A stretch of DNA of 64,000 nucleotides, taken from NCBI RefSeq assembly GCF_001668575.1, contig NZ_LZMD01000085.1:62001-126000 (forward strand), read 5' to 3'. The notes under the pieces are model-generated. The model was not told the origin of the DNA, did no database searches, and saw only the letters and a list, made by a program, of their open reading frames with translations. Below are positions 1 to 13,231 of this stretch, piece after piece; the stretch's first letter is position 1, and the number at the start of each line of letters is the position of its first letter. The translations under genes and the position numbers were made by a program. This DNA comes from Mycobacterium sp. 1164985.4. GTDB taxonomy: Bacteria; Actinomycetota; Actinomycetes; Mycobacteriales; Mycobacteriaceae.

Positions 1-1203
1 CGTCGACGGCTGATAGTTGTCTGGCGCCCCCGTCAGCACGCAATGGGTGTGGCTGTAGATCGTCGGCATGCACTTGTTGCAGTGATCGCAGATCGACCGC
101 ACCGAGCTGTCCGCCTGGATGCGGTTCAGCAGATCCGGTTCGGCCAGCAGAGCGCGGCCCATTGCCACGAAGTCGAAGCCTTCGGCCATCGCCAGGTCCA
201 TCGTTTCGCGATTGGTGATGCCGCCCAACAGGATCAGCGGCAGCTTCAGCTCGGCGCGGAACTGCCGGGCATGGCGTAACAGGAACGCCTCGCGGTAGGG
301 GTACTCGCGCAGGAACTTCTTGCCGGTCATCCGGATGCCCCACCGGATCGGCGGTTTGAAGGCGTTGGCGAACTCCTTGACCGGTGCATCGCCGTGGAAC
401 AGGTACATCGGGTTGACGAGCGAGCTACCCGCGGTCAGTTCGATGGCGTCCAATCCGCCGTCCTCTTCCAGCCACTTCGCTGTCTGCAACGCCTCCTCGA
501 CGGTGATGCCACCGCGCACGCCGTCGGACATGGTGAGCTTGGCCGTCACCGCGATCGGGTTGCCCTTCTTTGCGACGGCCTGGCGCACGGCCCGAACGAC
601 GCCGCGCGCGACCTTGGCCCGATTCTCCAGCGAGCCGCCGAACTCATCGGTGCGGCGGTTGAGCAGCGGACTCAGGAACGAGCTGGCGAGGTAGTTGTGG
701 CCGAGGTGGATCTCGACCGCGTCGAACCCGGATTCGATCGCCAGGCACGCGGCGTTGGCGTGCGCCTCGGTGACCTCGCGGATGTCGTCGCGCGTGGCCT
801 TCTTGGCGAACCGCATCGAGAGCGGGTTGAAGAAGCGCACCGGCGCCAGCGCCTTGGCCTTGTTGGTCCGTGCGTTGGCGACCGGTCCCGCGTGTCCGAT
901 CTGCGCGCTGATCGCCGCGCCCTCGGCGTGGATCGCTTCGGTCAGCCTCGTCAATCCCGGCACGGCCTCCGGCCGCATCCAGATCTGCCAGCCGTCGGTG
1001 CGTCCGCCGGGGGCCACCGCGCAGTAGGCGACCGTCGTCATGCCGACCCCGCCTGCGGCGGGCAGCCGGTGATAGTTGATCAACTCGTCGGTGACGAGCG
1101 CGTTCGGCGTCGATGCCTCGAACGTCGCCGCCTTGATGATCCGGTTGCGCAGCGTCACCGGGCCGAGTTTGGCCGGGGTGAACACATTGGGCTGAGTGTT
1201 CAT
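1..1203 (-). CDS. NADH:flavin oxidoreductase, Old Yellow Enzyme family (3' end off window)
   Basis: The reading frame is open from an ATG at 1203 to the left edge, giving 401 codons without a stop, so the N-terminus is complete and the C-terminus is missing. The N-terminus ([18 protein letters not shown]) is the classic Old Yellow Enzyme TIM-barrel start that binds FMN. Further in are the H-x-G-H-N region expected to contact the substrate and a GGSLENRAK stretch typical of the family. A C-x-x-C-N-K-C stretch near the edge suggests the longer 2,4-dienoyl-CoA reductase type with an iron-sulfur cluster, but that part is cut. Members reduce activated alkenes or enoyl compounds with NAD(P)H. The substrate cannot be told. 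It is divergent from folD with only 28 bases between starts. Confidence 0.85.
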   Translation of the reverse strand, partial: MNTQPNVFTPAKLGPVTLRNRIIKAATFEASTPNALVTDELINYHRLPAAGGVGMTTVAYCAVAPGGRTDGWQIWMRPEAVPGLTRLTEAIHAEGAAISAQIGHAGPVANARTNKAKALAPVRFFNPLSMRFAKKATRDDIREVTEAHANAACLAIESGFDAVEIHLGHNYLASSFLSPLLNRRTDEFGGSLENRAKVARGVVRAVRQAVAKKGNPIAVTAKLTMSDGVRGGITVEEALQTAKWLEEDGGLDAIELTAGSSLVNPMYLFHGDAPVKEFANAFKPPIRWGIRMTGKKFLREYPYREAFLLRHARQFRAELKLPLILLGGITNRETMDLAMAEGFDFVAMGRALLAEPDLLNRIQADSSVRSICDHCNKCMPTIYSHTHCVLTGAPDNYQPST

Positions 1204-1231
1204 AGAAAGCGAGCATGCCAGACTGAGACCC

Positions 1232-2089
1232 GTGGGTGCGATCACACTGGACGGTAAGGCCACGCGCGACGAGATCTTCGTCGACCTCAAGGAGCGGGTC
1301 GCGGCGCTGACCGCGGCCGAACGCACGCCCGGACTGGGCACGGTGCTCGTCGGCGACGACCCCGGCTCCCACGCCTACGTACGCGGCAAGCACTCCGACT
1401 GTGCGAAGGTCGGAATCAACTCGATCCGCCGCGACCTGCCCGCCGACATCAGCCAGGCCACGCTCGACGAGACGATCGACGAGCTCAACGCCAACCCCGA
1501 GTGCACCGGTTACATCGTCCAGCTTCCGCTGCCCAAACACCTCAACGAGAACTCCGCCTTGGAGCGCATCGACCCGGGCAAGGACGCCGACGGCCTGCAC
1601 CCGACCAACCTGGGTCGCCTGGTGCTCAACGAGCCGGCCCCGCTGCCGTGCACCCCGCGGGGGATCGTGCACCTGCTGCGCCGCTACGAGGTGGAGATCG
1701 CCGGCGCTCACGTCGTGGTCATCGGTCGCGGAGTAACCGTCGGACGCCCGCTCGGGCTGCTGTTGACCCGACGCTCCGAGAACGCGACGGTCACGTTGTG
1801 CCACACCGCAACTCGTCACCTGCCGGAGTTGGCCCGCGAGGCGGACATCATCATCGCCGCGGCGGGCATGCCGCACATGGTGACCGCCGAGATGGTTCGG
1901 CCCGGCGCGGCCGTCGTCGACGTCGGGGTCAGCCGCGACGAGAACGGCAAGCTTGTCGGTGATGTCCACCCTGACGTATGGGATGTCGCGGGCCATGTGT
2001 CACCCAATCCGGGCGGTGTGGGTCCGCTGACGCGCGCGTTCCTGCTGACGAATGTGGTCGAGCGCGCGGAGGTACTGGCCGCGACGTGA
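1232..2089 (+). CDS. folD: Methylenetetrahydrofolate dehydrogenase / cyclohydrolase FolD
   Basis: The product interconverts 5,10-methylene-, methenyl- and 10-formyl-tetrahydrofolate in the cytosol, supplying one-carbon units for purines and formyl-Met. The 285-residue length matches FolD. Visible signatures are [11 protein letters not shown] (catalytic Lys region), [11 protein letters not shown], the D-G-L-H-P-T-N motif, the dinucleotide-binding stretch [12 protein letters not shown], and the C-terminal [12 protein letters not shown]. The GTG at 1232 is chosen because FolD homologues begin with a residue pattern like [11 protein letters not shown]; the earlier ATG at 1196 would overlap the divergent gene's start and add twelve unlikely residues. 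Its TGA overlaps the GTG of the next gene (GTGA), so the two are probably translationally coupled. Confidence 0.95.
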   Translation: MGAITLDGKATRDEIFVDLKERVAALTAAERTPGLGTVLVGDDPGSHAYVRGKHSDCAKVGINSIRRDLPADISQATLDETIDELNANPECTGYIVQLPLPKHLNENSALERIDPGKDADGLHPTNLGRLVLNEPAPLPCTPRGIVHLLRRYEVEIAGAHVVVIGRGVTVGRPLGLLLTRRSENATVTLCHTATRHLPELAREADIIIAAAGMPHMVTAEMVRPGAAVVDVGVSRDENGKLVGDVHPDVWDVAGHVSPNPGGVGPLTRAFLLTNVVERAEVLAAT

Positions 2090-2379
2090 CGCCAAAGGAG
2101 TTCGCGCGCAAGGTTTTCGCCGGCCAATGGCCGTTCTGGTCGGTCGGCCTGATCTTCGCCGCCGCGTTCGTCCTGGTGGTCGCGGGCTATTGGCGGCGGG
2201 GCGCGCTCGTGATGGCGATCGGGGTCGGCGTGGCGGCGGCGTTGCGGCTGCTGCTGAGCGATGACCGTGCCGGACTGCTCGCGGTGCGCAGTCGCGGCGT
2301 CGACTTCGTCACGACCGCGATCGTCAGCGCCACCATGCTCTACATCGCGTGGACCATCGACCCGTTGGGTACCAGCTGA
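2086..2379 (+). CDS. Small membrane protein, DUF3017 family
   Basis: This 97-residue protein starts at a GTG overlapping the folD stop. It has three hydrophobic stretches: about residues 14-33, 37-55 and 70-90. That fits a three-helix membrane protein of the DUF3017 type found downstream of folD in mycobacteria (Rv3355c in M. tuberculosis, from memory). No catalytic motif is visible and the function is unknown. Tight coupling to folD suggests co-expression but does not prove a role in folate metabolism. Confidence 0.8.
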   Translation: MTPKEFARKVFAGQWPFWSVGLIFAAAFVLVVAGYWRRGALVMAIGVGVAAALRLLLSDDRAGLLAVRSRGVDFVTTAIVSATMLYIAWTIDPLGTS

Positions 2380-2406
2380 CTCACAGGAAATTGCCCGGCA
2401 TGCAAT

Positions 2407-2443
2407 CTTGCACAGTAGGCAAGTTTGTGGTTACCGTGTTCGT
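2407..2443 (+). promoter_or_regulatory. Promoter and candidate operator of the TetR-monooxygenase operon
   Basis: TTGCAC at 2408-2413 and TACCGT at 2432-2437 are separated by 18 bases and form a plausible -35/-10 pair. The -10 ends six bases before the ATG at 2444, which predicts a leaderless mRNA. An inverted repeat CTTGC-N7-GCAAG (2407-2423) overlies the -35, the expected place for autorepression by the TetR protein. The promoter call comes from pattern reading only. Confidence 0.5.
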
Positions 2444-3061
2444 ATGGCCGGACTCCGGGAGCGCAAGAAGCTCGACACGAGGCGCGCGCTGAGCGACGCC
2501 GCGCTCAAGCTCGCGTTGGAGCGTGGATTCGATGGTGTGACCCGCGAGGCGATCGCCGACCTCGCGGGCGTATCACTGCGCACCTTCAACAACTACTTCA
2601 GCGGGAAGTACGAGGCACTGGCCTACCGTCAGACCCAACGGCTGCGGCGCAGCATCGCCGTGCTGCGCGACCGGCCCGCCGACGAGCCGCTGTGGACGTC
2701 TATCACCGAGTCCGTGCTCGCACCGCTGGAAGAGGACATGAGCGACGTCGACGGCGCGGAGCGCCGGATACCCAGTCGTGAAGAGTTCGCCGAGATACGA
2801 AAACTTCTGATGCGACCCGAGATTCGCGACGCGGTTTCGAGGGAGTTGTTCGATGAGTGGATGGAGGTGGTCGCCGAGCGCACGGCAACCGATCCGCAGC
2901 GCGACATGTACCCGCGGCTCGTCGCGGCCGTCGTGCGCGCCGTCGGCGACGCGGCAACCGAGATCTACGTGCGTGCCGATCCGCCGGTGCCGATCACCAC
3001 GCTGATCCGTGCGGGGTTCGCGGAAGTGGCCGCGGGACTACCGGATCCGAGCACGTCGTGA
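2444..3061 (+). CDS. TetR-family transcriptional regulator
   Basis: This is a 205-residue one-component repressor. The N-terminal helix-turn-helix lies at about residues 10-57, with the recognition-helix signature VSLRTFNNYFSGKYEAL, typical of the AcrR/TetR DNA-binding domain. The C-terminal ligand-binding part is not recognisable to a subfamily. The start is fixed by the ATG at 2444, directly after a good -10 hexamer. Its TGA overlaps the GTG of the downstream flavin monooxygenase, so the two form an operon and the regulator probably controls its own expression and that of the enzyme in response to an aromatic or antibiotic-like substrate. The inducer is unknown. Confidence 0.9.
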   Translation: MAGLRERKKLDTRRALSDAALKLALERGFDGVTREAIADLAGVSLRTFNNYFSGKYEALAYRQTQRLRRSIAVLRDRPADEPLWTSITESVLAPLEEDMSDVDGAERRIPSREEFAEIRKLLMRPEIRDAVSRELFDEWMEVVAERTATDPQRDMYPRLVAAVVRAVGDAATEIYVRADPPVPITTLIRAGFAEVAAGLPDPSTS

Positions 3062-4644
3062 CCGTCGATAGCGTCGTCATCAGCGGAGCCGGCCCCAACG
3101 GACTGCTGCTGGCGTGCGAGCTCGCGCTCGCGGGTGTGCGCCCCGTGGTGCTCGACCGGCTCCCGGGTCCGAGTGACGAGCCCAAGGCCAACGGCCTTGT
3201 GGGCCAGGCGATCCGGCAACTCGACATGCGTGGGCTCTACCACGCTTTCGGCGGTGACGAGGGACCCCCGCGCCCCGCAGGCGGCTGGCCATTCGCAGGG
3301 ATGGCGCTGAACTTTCTCGACATCGAACCGAACCCGATGCATGCGTTGCTAATTCCGCAGCCGCGGCTGGTGCGGCTATTGGAGAAGCACGCACGCGGGC
3401 TCGGTGTCGACATCCGGTGGGGGCACGAGCTGGTCGACCTGGAACCGGGTACCGAGTCCGTTGCGGTGACGGTCGCGGGGGACGGGCGGCCCTACGAACT
3501 GCGCACGCGCTATCTGGTCGGCGCCGACGGCGGCCGCAGCTTCGTCCGCAAGCGTGCGGGGATCGGATTCCCCGGGCACACGTCGCCGATCGAGAGCCGC
3601 GTCGCCCATGTCGGACTGCCCGACGAGTTCCTCGTTCCCGGCCAGGGATACGACATTCCCGGCTTCGGCCGCCTGAGGTTCGGCTACAACCGCTTCGAAC
3701 GCGGAAGCATCATCCTCTTCCCGCTCGAGCCCGACCGCCCGCTGCTGGGCACCATCGAATACGGCAGGGCCAGTCAAAGCGCCGACGACATGACGCTCGA
3801 CGAGTTGCGCGCCAGCGTCCGCCGTCTCATCGGGGTGGACGTGCCGTTGGACACACCGAAATCGGCGGGCCCGCACGCCCTTCGGCGGCTCGAGAACATC
3901 AACTCGCGTCAGGCCGACCGCTACCGGGCCGGCCGGGTGCTGCTGCTCGGCGACGCGGCGCATGTCCATTCGCCGATGGGAGGGCCGGGCCTGAACCTGG
4001 GGTTGGCCGATGCGGTCAACCTCGGCTGGAAGCTGGCGGCCGTCGTAAGCGGCTGGCACGTCGACGATCTGCTCGACACCTACGAGTCCGAGCGTTATCC
4101 GGTCGGCGAACGGGTGATGATGCATTCGCAGGCTCAGCTCGCGCTCTCGGCGCCTGGACCCGACGTCGAAGCGCTGCGGACACTGTTCGGCGAGCTGTCC
4201 CAACAGCGCGGTGTCTCACAGCATCTCGCAGATCTGCTGGCCGGCTCGGACGTGCGCTACGAGGTCGGCGACGACCATCCGCTGTCAGGGCGGATGGCGC
4301 CGGAGCTGACGCTGACTGACGGCCGTCGCCTCGCCGAACTCCTGCACCGCGGCCATGCGGTGCTGCTGGACCTCGACGGCGGGGTTGCTGCGGCGGTCGG
4401 CGAGCCGTGGGTCAAGCGTGTCGACCCGATCACCGCATCGGCGCAGGAGCGGCCCGCTGCGGCCATGCTCGTCCGGCCCGACGGGTATGTCGCCTGGGCC
4501 GCTGAGCGATTCGACGACGCGGGGGCCGACGCTCTGCGGATCGCTCTCACGCGCTGGTTCGGTTACCCGCTGCCGAACGTGAGCCAGGGCTGGTCGCGGA
4601 ACAGGCCGACGCTCAGGCCAGCGAAGCGCGGATGCACACCGTGA
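3058..4644 (+). CDS. FAD-dependent aromatic-ring monooxygenase (PheA/TfdB type, rifampicin-monooxygenase-like)
   Basis: This 528-residue flavoprotein has the three FAD signatures of class A monooxygenases: an N-terminal GxGxxG (ISGAGPNGLLLACELALAG), the DG motif (VGADGGRSFVRKRAG) and the GD motif (LLLGDAAHVHSPMGGPG) followed by GLNLGLADAVNLGWKLA. The C-terminal third resembles the thioredoxin-like tail of phenol-hydroxylase-type enzymes. The overall pattern is closest to Rox, which inactivates rifamycins, but the substrate cannot be assigned from sequence. It starts at a GTG overlapping the tetR stop. The 3' end overlaps the convergent methyltransferase by 32 bases. Confidence 0.85.
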   Translation: MTVDSVVISGAGPNGLLLACELALAGVRPVVLDRLPGPSDEPKANGLVGQAIRQLDMRGLYHAFGGDEGPPRPAGGWPFAGMALNFLDIEPNPMHALLIPQPRLVRLLEKHARGLGVDIRWGHELVDLEPGTESVAVTVAGDGRPYELRTRYLVGADGGRSFVRKRAGIGFPGHTSPIESRVAHVGLPDEFLVPGQGYDIPGFGRLRFGYNRFERGSIILFPLEPDRPLLGTIEYGRASQSADDMTLDELRASVRRLIGVDVPLDTPKSAGPHALRRLENINSRQADRYRAGRVLLLGDAAHVHSPMGGPGLNLGLADAVNLGWKLAAVVSGWHVDDLLDTYESERYPVGERVMMHSQAQLALSAPGPDVEALRTLFGELSQQRGVSQHLADLLAGSDVRYEVGDDHPLSGRMAPELTLTDGRRLAELLHRGHAVLLDLDGGVAAAVGEPWVKRVDPITASAQERPAAAMLVRPDGYVAWAAERFDDAGADALRIALTRWFGYPLPNVSQGWSRNRPTLRPAKRGCTP

Positions 4645-5344
4645 CGTACGGCAGCGCGAGCCCCGTCGAGTTGGCCAGTGCCGGATGGGTCGCCAACAGC
4701 TCGCGCACCCGGTCCAGCGTCCTGGTGCGCACCTTCTCCGGTGACGTGATGCAGTAGCTGCGCGACGCGACCAGGTCGATGAGAGCTTGCGGGGTCAGGT
4801 AACTCGTCCACTCGACCTGATGGCGTTCGACACCGGTGAACGGTTCGGGCAGCGCCACGGTGTTGCTGAACGGGTCGTGCTCTTGGCCGATGATGCGGCC
4901 GAGGTCTTTCACCCAGCCCAGCCGCTCGTCGCGGGTGTTCCACACCAGACCGAGCCGGCCCCCGGGGCGCAACACGCGCGCCACCTCCTTGACCGCGCGA
5001 TCGGGGTCGAACCAGTGCCATGCCTGGGCCACCAGCACGGTGTCCACGCTGTCGTCGGGCAGCGGGATCTCCTCGGCGGTGCCGAGCAGTGCGGGCGTCT
5101 CGGGCAGCGAACTGCTCAGCAGCTCAAGCATTTCCGGGATCGGGTCGACCGCCACGACGTCGAGACCGCGCTCGACAAGGCGAGTGGTCAGCTTGCCCGT
5201 GCCCGCGCCGAGGTCGAGCACCTTGGAGGCATCCGACGGCAACAGCCAGTCGATCGCCTCGGGCGGATACGACGGCCGACCGCGTTCGTATGCCGCGGCT
5301 TCCGCGCCGAACGACAGCGAGCGATCGTGCTCCGACCCGCTCAC
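4613..5344 (-). CDS. Class I SAM-dependent methyltransferase of the met operon
   Basis: This 243-residue methyltransferase has motif I ([12 protein letters not shown], about residues 42-53), a following acidic residue in [11 protein letters not shown], and the post-I pattern [19 protein letters not shown] found in the Methyltransf_11 group. The acceptor substrate is unknown. The GTG start at 5344 overlaps the metX stop (GTGA), so it is the third gene of metY-metX-methyltransferase and lies under the same SAM-sensing riboswitch. The equivalent M. tuberculosis gene is Rv3342, from memory. A methyltransferase that consumes SAM in a methionine-synthesis operon is a sensible but unproven link. Confidence 0.88.
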   Translation of the reverse strand: MSGSEHDRSLSFGAEAAAYERGRPSYPPEAIDWLLPSDASKVLDLGAGTGKLTTRLVERGLDVVAVDPIPEMLELLSSSLPETPALLGTAEEIPLPDDSVDTVLVAQAWHWFDPDRAVKEVARVLRPGGRLGLVWNTRDERLGWVKDLGRIIGQEHDPFSNTVALPEPFTGVERHQVEWTSYLTPQALIDLVASRSYCITSPEKVRTRTLDRVRELLATHPALANSTGLALPYVTVCIRASLA

Positions 5345-6461
5345 CGAGATGCCAGCTCCAGCGTTCGGCGGATCAGCTTGTACACCGCGTCCGTCTCCAC
5401 CAGAAAGCCGTCATGCCCGTAGATCGAGTCCACGACATCCAAACCGGCACAGCCCGGCAGCAATTCGGCCAGCTCCTCCTGCAGCCGCAGGGGGTAGAGC
5501 CGATCCGAGGTGATGCCGCCGACCACCGCGGGCACCGGGCAGCCACGCAAGGCGGGCTCGACACCTCCGCGGCCGCGACCGACGTCGTGACCCGACAGCG
5601 CCTCGGTGAGCGCCACGTACGTGCCGGCGTCGAACCGCGACACCAGCTTTCGGCCCTGATGCTCCAGATAGCTCTGCACGGCGTAGCGGCCGCCGACGGC
5701 GGGGTCCTCACCGTCCTGCGGATCGTTGGCGAACCGGGTGTCGAGCTCTTCCTCGCCGCGATAGGTCAGATGCGCGAACCGGCGGGCGATCTCCATGCCG
5801 ACGTCGGGGGAGAGCCGGGTGCCGTAGTAGTCGCCGTTCTGCCAGTTCGGGTCGGCTTTGATGGCGGCGACCTGCGAGCACTGGGTGCCGATCTGATCGG
5901 CGGTGGCTCGCGCGCCGACGGCCATCACCAGCCCCGACCGCACCCGGTCGGGATGGCCGACCATCCACTCCAGCGCCCGGGCGCCGCCCAGCGAGCCGCC
6001 CATGACCGCGGCGACCTGGGTGATGCCGAACGCTTCCAGCGCGGCGATGTCGGCGCGAACCTGGTCCCGCACGGAGACGACCGGGAAGCGGGAACCCCAC
6101 GCCTTGCCGTCGGGATGCAGCGAGCTCGGGCCGGTGGAGCCGCGGCAGCCACCGAGCACATTGGTCGCCACGGCGCACCAGCGGTCGGTGTCGATCGGCC
6201 CGCCTGGCCCCGCAACACCGTCCCACCAGCCGGGGGTCGGGTGGTCGGGTCCTGCCGGACCGGTGATGTGCGAATCGCCGGTCAGTGCATGCAGCACGAC
6301 GACGACGTTGTCGCGCGTTGGCGACAGCTCGCCCCAGCGCTGCACGGCGATCGACACATCGTCGATGACCGCGCCGTTCTCCAGCGTCAGCGGGCCGATG
6401 TCGACCACGCCGATTTCGCCTTCGACGGGCAGACTCAAGGTGGGTACCTCCGAAATCGTCA

Positions 6462-6462
<1 letters not shown>
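5341..6462 (-). CDS. metX: Homoserine O-acetyltransferase MetX
   Basis: MetX transfers acetyl from acetyl-CoA to homoserine, the first committed step of methionine synthesis. The 373-residue alpha/beta hydrolase-fold protein carries the nucleophile elbow GGSLGG (Ser about 157), LHALTGDSH near residue 58, the [12 protein letters not shown] motif, and the catalytic His in YGHDGFLVE near the end. The ATG at 6462 overlaps the metY stop codon, and its own stop overlaps the methyltransferase GTG. The operon order metY-metX places both enzymes of the direct-sulfhydrylation route together. Confidence 0.95.
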
Positions 6463-7912
<1,450 letters not shown>

Positions 7913-7913
7913 G

Positions 7914-8036
7914 GACCCGCGCTTGCCGGTAGCCGCTTGTCAGCGGGTACTCAACCTGGTCATCACCCGGGGCACCCCACCGCGGTTGGAGGGTTGCCGA
8001 CCAGCAAGCCGGGGCTTGTCGCTGGCACTCATGACC
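7914..8036 (-). promoter_or_regulatory. SAM-IV riboswitch aptamer
   Basis: The minus-strand sequence closely matches the mycobacterial SAM-IV aptamer as I remember it. It opens with GGTCATGAGTGCCAGCGAC, continues through the P2-P3 core containing GGCAACCCTCCAACCGCGG and GGGGTGCCCCGGGTGATGACC, has a hairpin with CCGCTGACAAGCGG, and closes with GCAAGCGCGGGTCC. The GGTCAT near the 5' end and ATGACC in the core reflect the fold. Position upstream of metY agrees with the known association in Actinomycetales. It binds S-adenosylmethionine and should lower metY-metX expression. Confidence 0.92.
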
Positions 8037-8183
8037 GATGAGAAGCGTATCTCATATTGTTCACGGCGTGCCAGCGAGGTGATCTCGGCGAGGCGCGCCC
8101 GAAGCTACCGGTCAGTAGCAGATCACACACCCGAAAGCGGACCCCCTGGCTCACACACGGGGTCACCTCCGAGGGAATACTGG

Positions 8184-8201
8184 TAGTCGACTGACCGACT
8201 A
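8184..8201. repeat. Inverted repeat upstream of icd2
   Basis: TAGTCG-N6-CGACTA lies 20 bases before the icd2 ATG, downstream of an AATACT hexamer at 8175-8180 that could be its -10. It could be an operator or a 5' UTR hairpin. The rest of 8037-8183 holds no gene that I can support. Confidence 0.4.
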
Positions 8202-8221
8202 GCGAGCCGGGAGAACCCCAC

Positions 8222-10477
8222 ATGACTGCCGAGCAGCCGACCATCATCTACACGCTGACCGACGAGGCGCCGCTGCTGGCGACCTACGCGTTCCTGCCGA
8301 TCATTCGGACCTTCACCGAACCGGCGGGCATCAACGTCGAGACCAGTGACATCTCGGTGGCGGCACGCATCCTCGCGGAGTTCTCCGACCGCCTGTCCGA
8401 AGAGCAGCGCGTGCCCGACAACCTGGCCAAGCTGGGGGAGCTCACCGAGAAGCCCGACACCAACATCATCAAGCTGCCGAACATCAGCGCGTCAGTGCCG
8501 CAGCTGCTGGCCGCCATCAAGGAGCTCAAGGCCAAGGGCTACGACCTGCCGGACTATCCGGGCGAGCCCAAGAACGACGAGGAGAAAGAGATCAAGGAGC
8601 GCTACGCCAAGGTGCTCGGCAGCGCGGTCAACCCGATTCTGCGGCAGGGTAATTCGGATCGGCGCGCCCCCAAGGCGGTCAAAGAGTACGCACGCAAGCA
8701 CCCGCACAGCATGGGCGAGTGGTCGATGGCGTCGCGCACCCACGTGGCGACCATGAAGAAGGGCGACTTCTACCACGGCGAGAAGTCGATGACGCTCGAC
8801 AAGGACCGCAAGGTCAAGATGGTGCTCGAAACTAAGAGCGGCGAAACCCTCGTGCTCAAGCCCGAGGTCAAGCTCGACAGCGGCGACGTGATCGACAGCA
8901 TGTTCATGAGCAAAAAGGCGCTGTGCGAGTTCTTCGAAGAACAGATCGAGGACGCCTACAAGACCGGCGTGATGTTCTCGCTGCACGTCAAGGCGACGAT
9001 GATGAAGGTGTCGCACCCGATCGTGTTCGGCCACGCGGTGAAGGTCTTCTACAAGGACGCGTTCGCCAAGCACCAGAAGGTGCTCGACGAGCTCGGCGTG
9101 AACGTCAACAACGGGATGTCCGACCTGTACGACAAGATCCAGGCGCTGCCCGCCTCACAGCGTGAGGAGATCGTCCAGGACATCCACGCCGTGCACGAGC
9201 ACCGGCCGGAGCTGGCGATGGTGGATTCGGCCCGCGGCATCACCAACTTCCACTCGCCGAGCGACGTGATCGTCGACGCCTCGATGCCGGCGATGATCCG
9301 GCTCGGCGGCAAGATGTACGGCGCCGACGGGCGGACCAAAGACACCAAGGCGGTGAACCCCGAGTCGACGTTCAGCCGGATCTATCAGGAGATGGTCAAC
9401 TTCTGTAAGACCCACGGCCAGTTCGATCCGACGACCATCGGCACCGTTCCGAACGTCGGGCTCATGGCGCAGAAGGCCGAGGAGTACGGCAGCCACGACA
9501 AGACCTTCGAGATCCCCGAGGACGGCGTCGCCAACATCGTCGACGTCGACACCGGCGAGGTGCTCCTGACCCAAAACGTCGAGACCGGCGACATCTGGCG
9601 TATGCCGGTGGTCAAGGACGCCGCGATCCGGGACTGGGTCAAGCTAGCCGTGACAAGGGCGCGTGCTTCGGGCATGACCGCGCTGTTCTGGCTCGACACC
9701 GAGCGGCCGCACGAGGTGGAGCTGCGCAAGAAGGTCAAGGAGTACCTCAAAGAGCACGACACCGAGGGCCTGCACATCCAGATCATGCCGCAGGTGTGGG
9801 CCATGCGATACACGCTGGAACGGTTGATTCGCGGCCAGGACACCATCGCGGTGACCGGAAACATCCTGCGCGACTACCTGACTGACCTGTTCCCGATCCT
9901 GGAGCTGGGCACCAGCGCGAAGATGCTGTCGATCGTGCCGCTGATGGCCGGTGGCGGCATGTACGAGACCGGTGCGGGCGGCTCGGCGCCGAAGCACGTT
10001 CACCAGCTCGTCGAGGAGAACCACCTGCGCTGGGATTCGCTGGGCGAATTCCTCGCTCTCGGAGCGTGTTTCGAAGACATCGGGCGCAAGACCGGCAATG
10101 AGCGCGCCGTCCTGCTGGGCAAGACGCTGGACTCGGCGATAGGAAAGTTGTTGGACAACAACAAGAGTCCGTCGCGCAAGACCGGCGAGCTGGACAACAG
10201 GGGCAGCCAGTTCTACCTCGCGATGTACTGGGCGCAGCAGCTCGCGGAGCAGACCGACGACAAAGAGCTGGCCGACCACTTCGCCGACCTGGCCAAGTCG
10301 CTTGCCGAGAACGAGGACGCGATCGTGTCCGAACTGGCCGAGGTGCAAGGCGATTCGGTCGACATCGGCGGGTACTACTACCCGGACTCCGAGAAGACCA
10401 CCGCGGTGATGCGGCCGAGCAAGACCTTGAACTCGGTGCTGGAGGGTGCGACGGCGGAACCCGTCACGAAACTTTAG
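8222..10477 (+). CDS. icd2: NADP-dependent isocitrate dehydrogenase, monomeric type
   Basis: This 751-residue protein oxidatively decarboxylates isocitrate to 2-oxoglutarate with NADP+, a TCA-cycle step in the cytosol. Length and sequence belong to the large monomeric class: [20 protein letters not shown] at the N-terminus, the [18 protein letters not shown] stretch, [17 protein letters not shown], and [19 protein letters not shown] near residue 597. These are unrelated in length to the roughly 400-residue dimeric enzyme. It is divergent from the riboswitch-controlled met operon. From memory, M. tuberculosis has the dimeric icd1 beside metY and its monomeric icd2 elsewhere. The stop overlaps the convergent hydrolase by four bases. 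Confidence 0.95.
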   Translation: MTAEQPTIIYTLTDEAPLLATYAFLPIIRTFTEPAGINVETSDISVAARILAEFSDRLSEEQRVPDNLAKLGELTEKPDTNIIKLPNISASVPQLLAAIKELKAKGYDLPDYPGEPKNDEEKEIKERYAKVLGSAVNPILRQGNSDRRAPKAVKEYARKHPHSMGEWSMASRTHVATMKKGDFYHGEKSMTLDKDRKVKMVLETKSGETLVLKPEVKLDSGDVIDSMFMSKKALCEFFEEQIEDAYKTGVMFSLHVKATMMKVSHPIVFGHAVKVFYKDAFAKHQKVLDELGVNVNNGMSDLYDKIQALPASQREEIVQDIHAVHEHRPELAMVDSARGITNFHSPSDVIVDASMPAMIRLGGKMYGADGRTKDTKAVNPESTFSRIYQEMVNFCKTHGQFDPTTIGTVPNVGLMAQKAEEYGSHDKTFEIPEDGVANIVDVDTGEVLLTQNVETGDIWRMPVVKDAAIRDWVKLAVTRARASGMTALFWLDTERPHEVELRKKVKEYLKEHDTEGLHIQIMPQVWAMRYTLERLIRGQDTIAVTGNILRDYLTDLFPILELGTSAKMLSIVPLMAGGGMYETGAGGSAPKHVHQLVEENHLRWDSLGEFLALGACFEDIGRKTGNERAVLLGKTLDSAIGKLLDNNKSPSRKTGELDNRGSQFYLAMYWAQQLAEQTDDKELADHFADLAKSLAENEDAIVSELAEVQGDSVDIGGYYYPDSEKTTAVMRPSKTLNSVLEGATAEPVTKL

Positions 10478-11316
10478 CCGCCGAGCGCCTCGCGCGGCGG
10501 TTCTACATGGCGGTCGACGAACTCGAGGATCAGGTCCGCCACGCGCTGCGGCGCCTCGAACATCGGGATGTGGCCGACGTCTTCGAGATGCGTGATCTGC
10601 GGGCTCGACTGCAGGTGTGCGGTGAAATGGCGGGTGAACCGGGGATGCGGCAGTACGCGGTCCTTCTCGCAGATCACCAAGTGCGTGGGGCAGTCGCTCT
10701 CGGCCAGCTCCATCAGGCCGGGCGTCAGCAGCGACTTCACCAGCAGCTGGTAGTAGGCCGGACAGTGCGTGACGTCGTCGATGATGTCGATGAGGTCGTC
10801 GTCGGACAGGCGGTCCGGCGTGGCGCTGATCGGGAAGTGCGCCAGGTAGCGCGTGAACGGGAACTTCAGCACCCGCTGTCCGAACGCGAGCGTGAACAGC
10901 CATACCGGGAAGCCGGCGACGAACTTGCCGACGATCTCGAACTTGGCGGGCGTGAACTTGCTCCAGCCGCCCGCGGGCGCGATCCCGGTCAGCGTGCGGG
11001 CCCGGCCCCGGCGCTCCAGCTCGAAGGCGACCCAGCCGCCAAGCGAGTTGCCCACGACGTGCGCGGTGTCCCAGCCGAGCGCGTCGAGTCGACGTTCGAC
11101 ATCGTCGGCGAGCTCTTTCGTATCCAGGAAGCGGTGCCCCTTCACGCCGCCGTTGTGCCCGGGCAGCGTGGGTGCGAACACCTCGTAGCGGCCGGTGTCG
11201 GCAATCAACGGGACGACCTTCTTCCACACGTTCTGCGACATCATGAACGGGTGTAGCAACAGCATGGGTTCGCCGGAGCCGACGTGGAGCGGGTCGCGCG
11301 GCAAGTTTCTAGCCAT
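10474..11316 (-). CDS. Alpha/beta hydrolase
   Basis: This 280-residue alpha/beta hydrolase has nucleophile elbow GNSLGGWVAF (Ser about 95), an acid residue in CEKDRVLPHPRF and the catalytic His in EDVGHIPMFE near the C-terminus. The ATG at 11316 (MARNLPRDPL) is preferred over an in-frame start 36 bases earlier because TAGTGT, a good -10, ends seven bases before it and would place transcription start next to this ATG. The substrate is unknown; the family includes esterases, lipases and C-C hydrolases. It is divergent from xthA with about 59 bases between them. Confidence 0.85.
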   Translation of the reverse strand: MARNLPRDPLHVGSGEPMLLLHPFMMSQNVWKKVVPLIADTGRYEVFAPTLPGHNGGVKGHRFLDTKELADDVERRLDALGWDTAHVVGNSLGGWVAFELERRGRARTLTGIAPAGGWSKFTPAKFEIVGKFVAGFPVWLFTLAFGQRVLKFPFTRYLAHFPISATPDRLSDDDLIDIIDDVTHCPAYYQLLVKSLLTPGLMELAESDCPTHLVICEKDRVLPHPRFTRHFTAHLQSSPQITHLEDVGHIPMFEAPQRVADLILEFVDRHVEPPREALGG

Positions 11317-11375
11317 CAGCCCGACACTAAGGTGATACCGCCGGTACCGCAAGTACGTCGGTATGGTCTGCCGCT

Positions 11376-13213
<1,838 letters not shown>

Positions 13214-13231
13214 GGTTTTCGGGAGGTTGGC

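Noticed and set aside
644-1996. Long open frames opposite or out of frame with real genes (for example 644-1996 minus, 5020-6840 plus, 12062-14563 minus, 9644-11227 minus, 58480-60513 plus)
   Set aside because: They are rich in Arg, Ala and Pro, show no family motif and lie across well-supported genes. In GC-rich DNA with G/C at third positions such shadows are expected.
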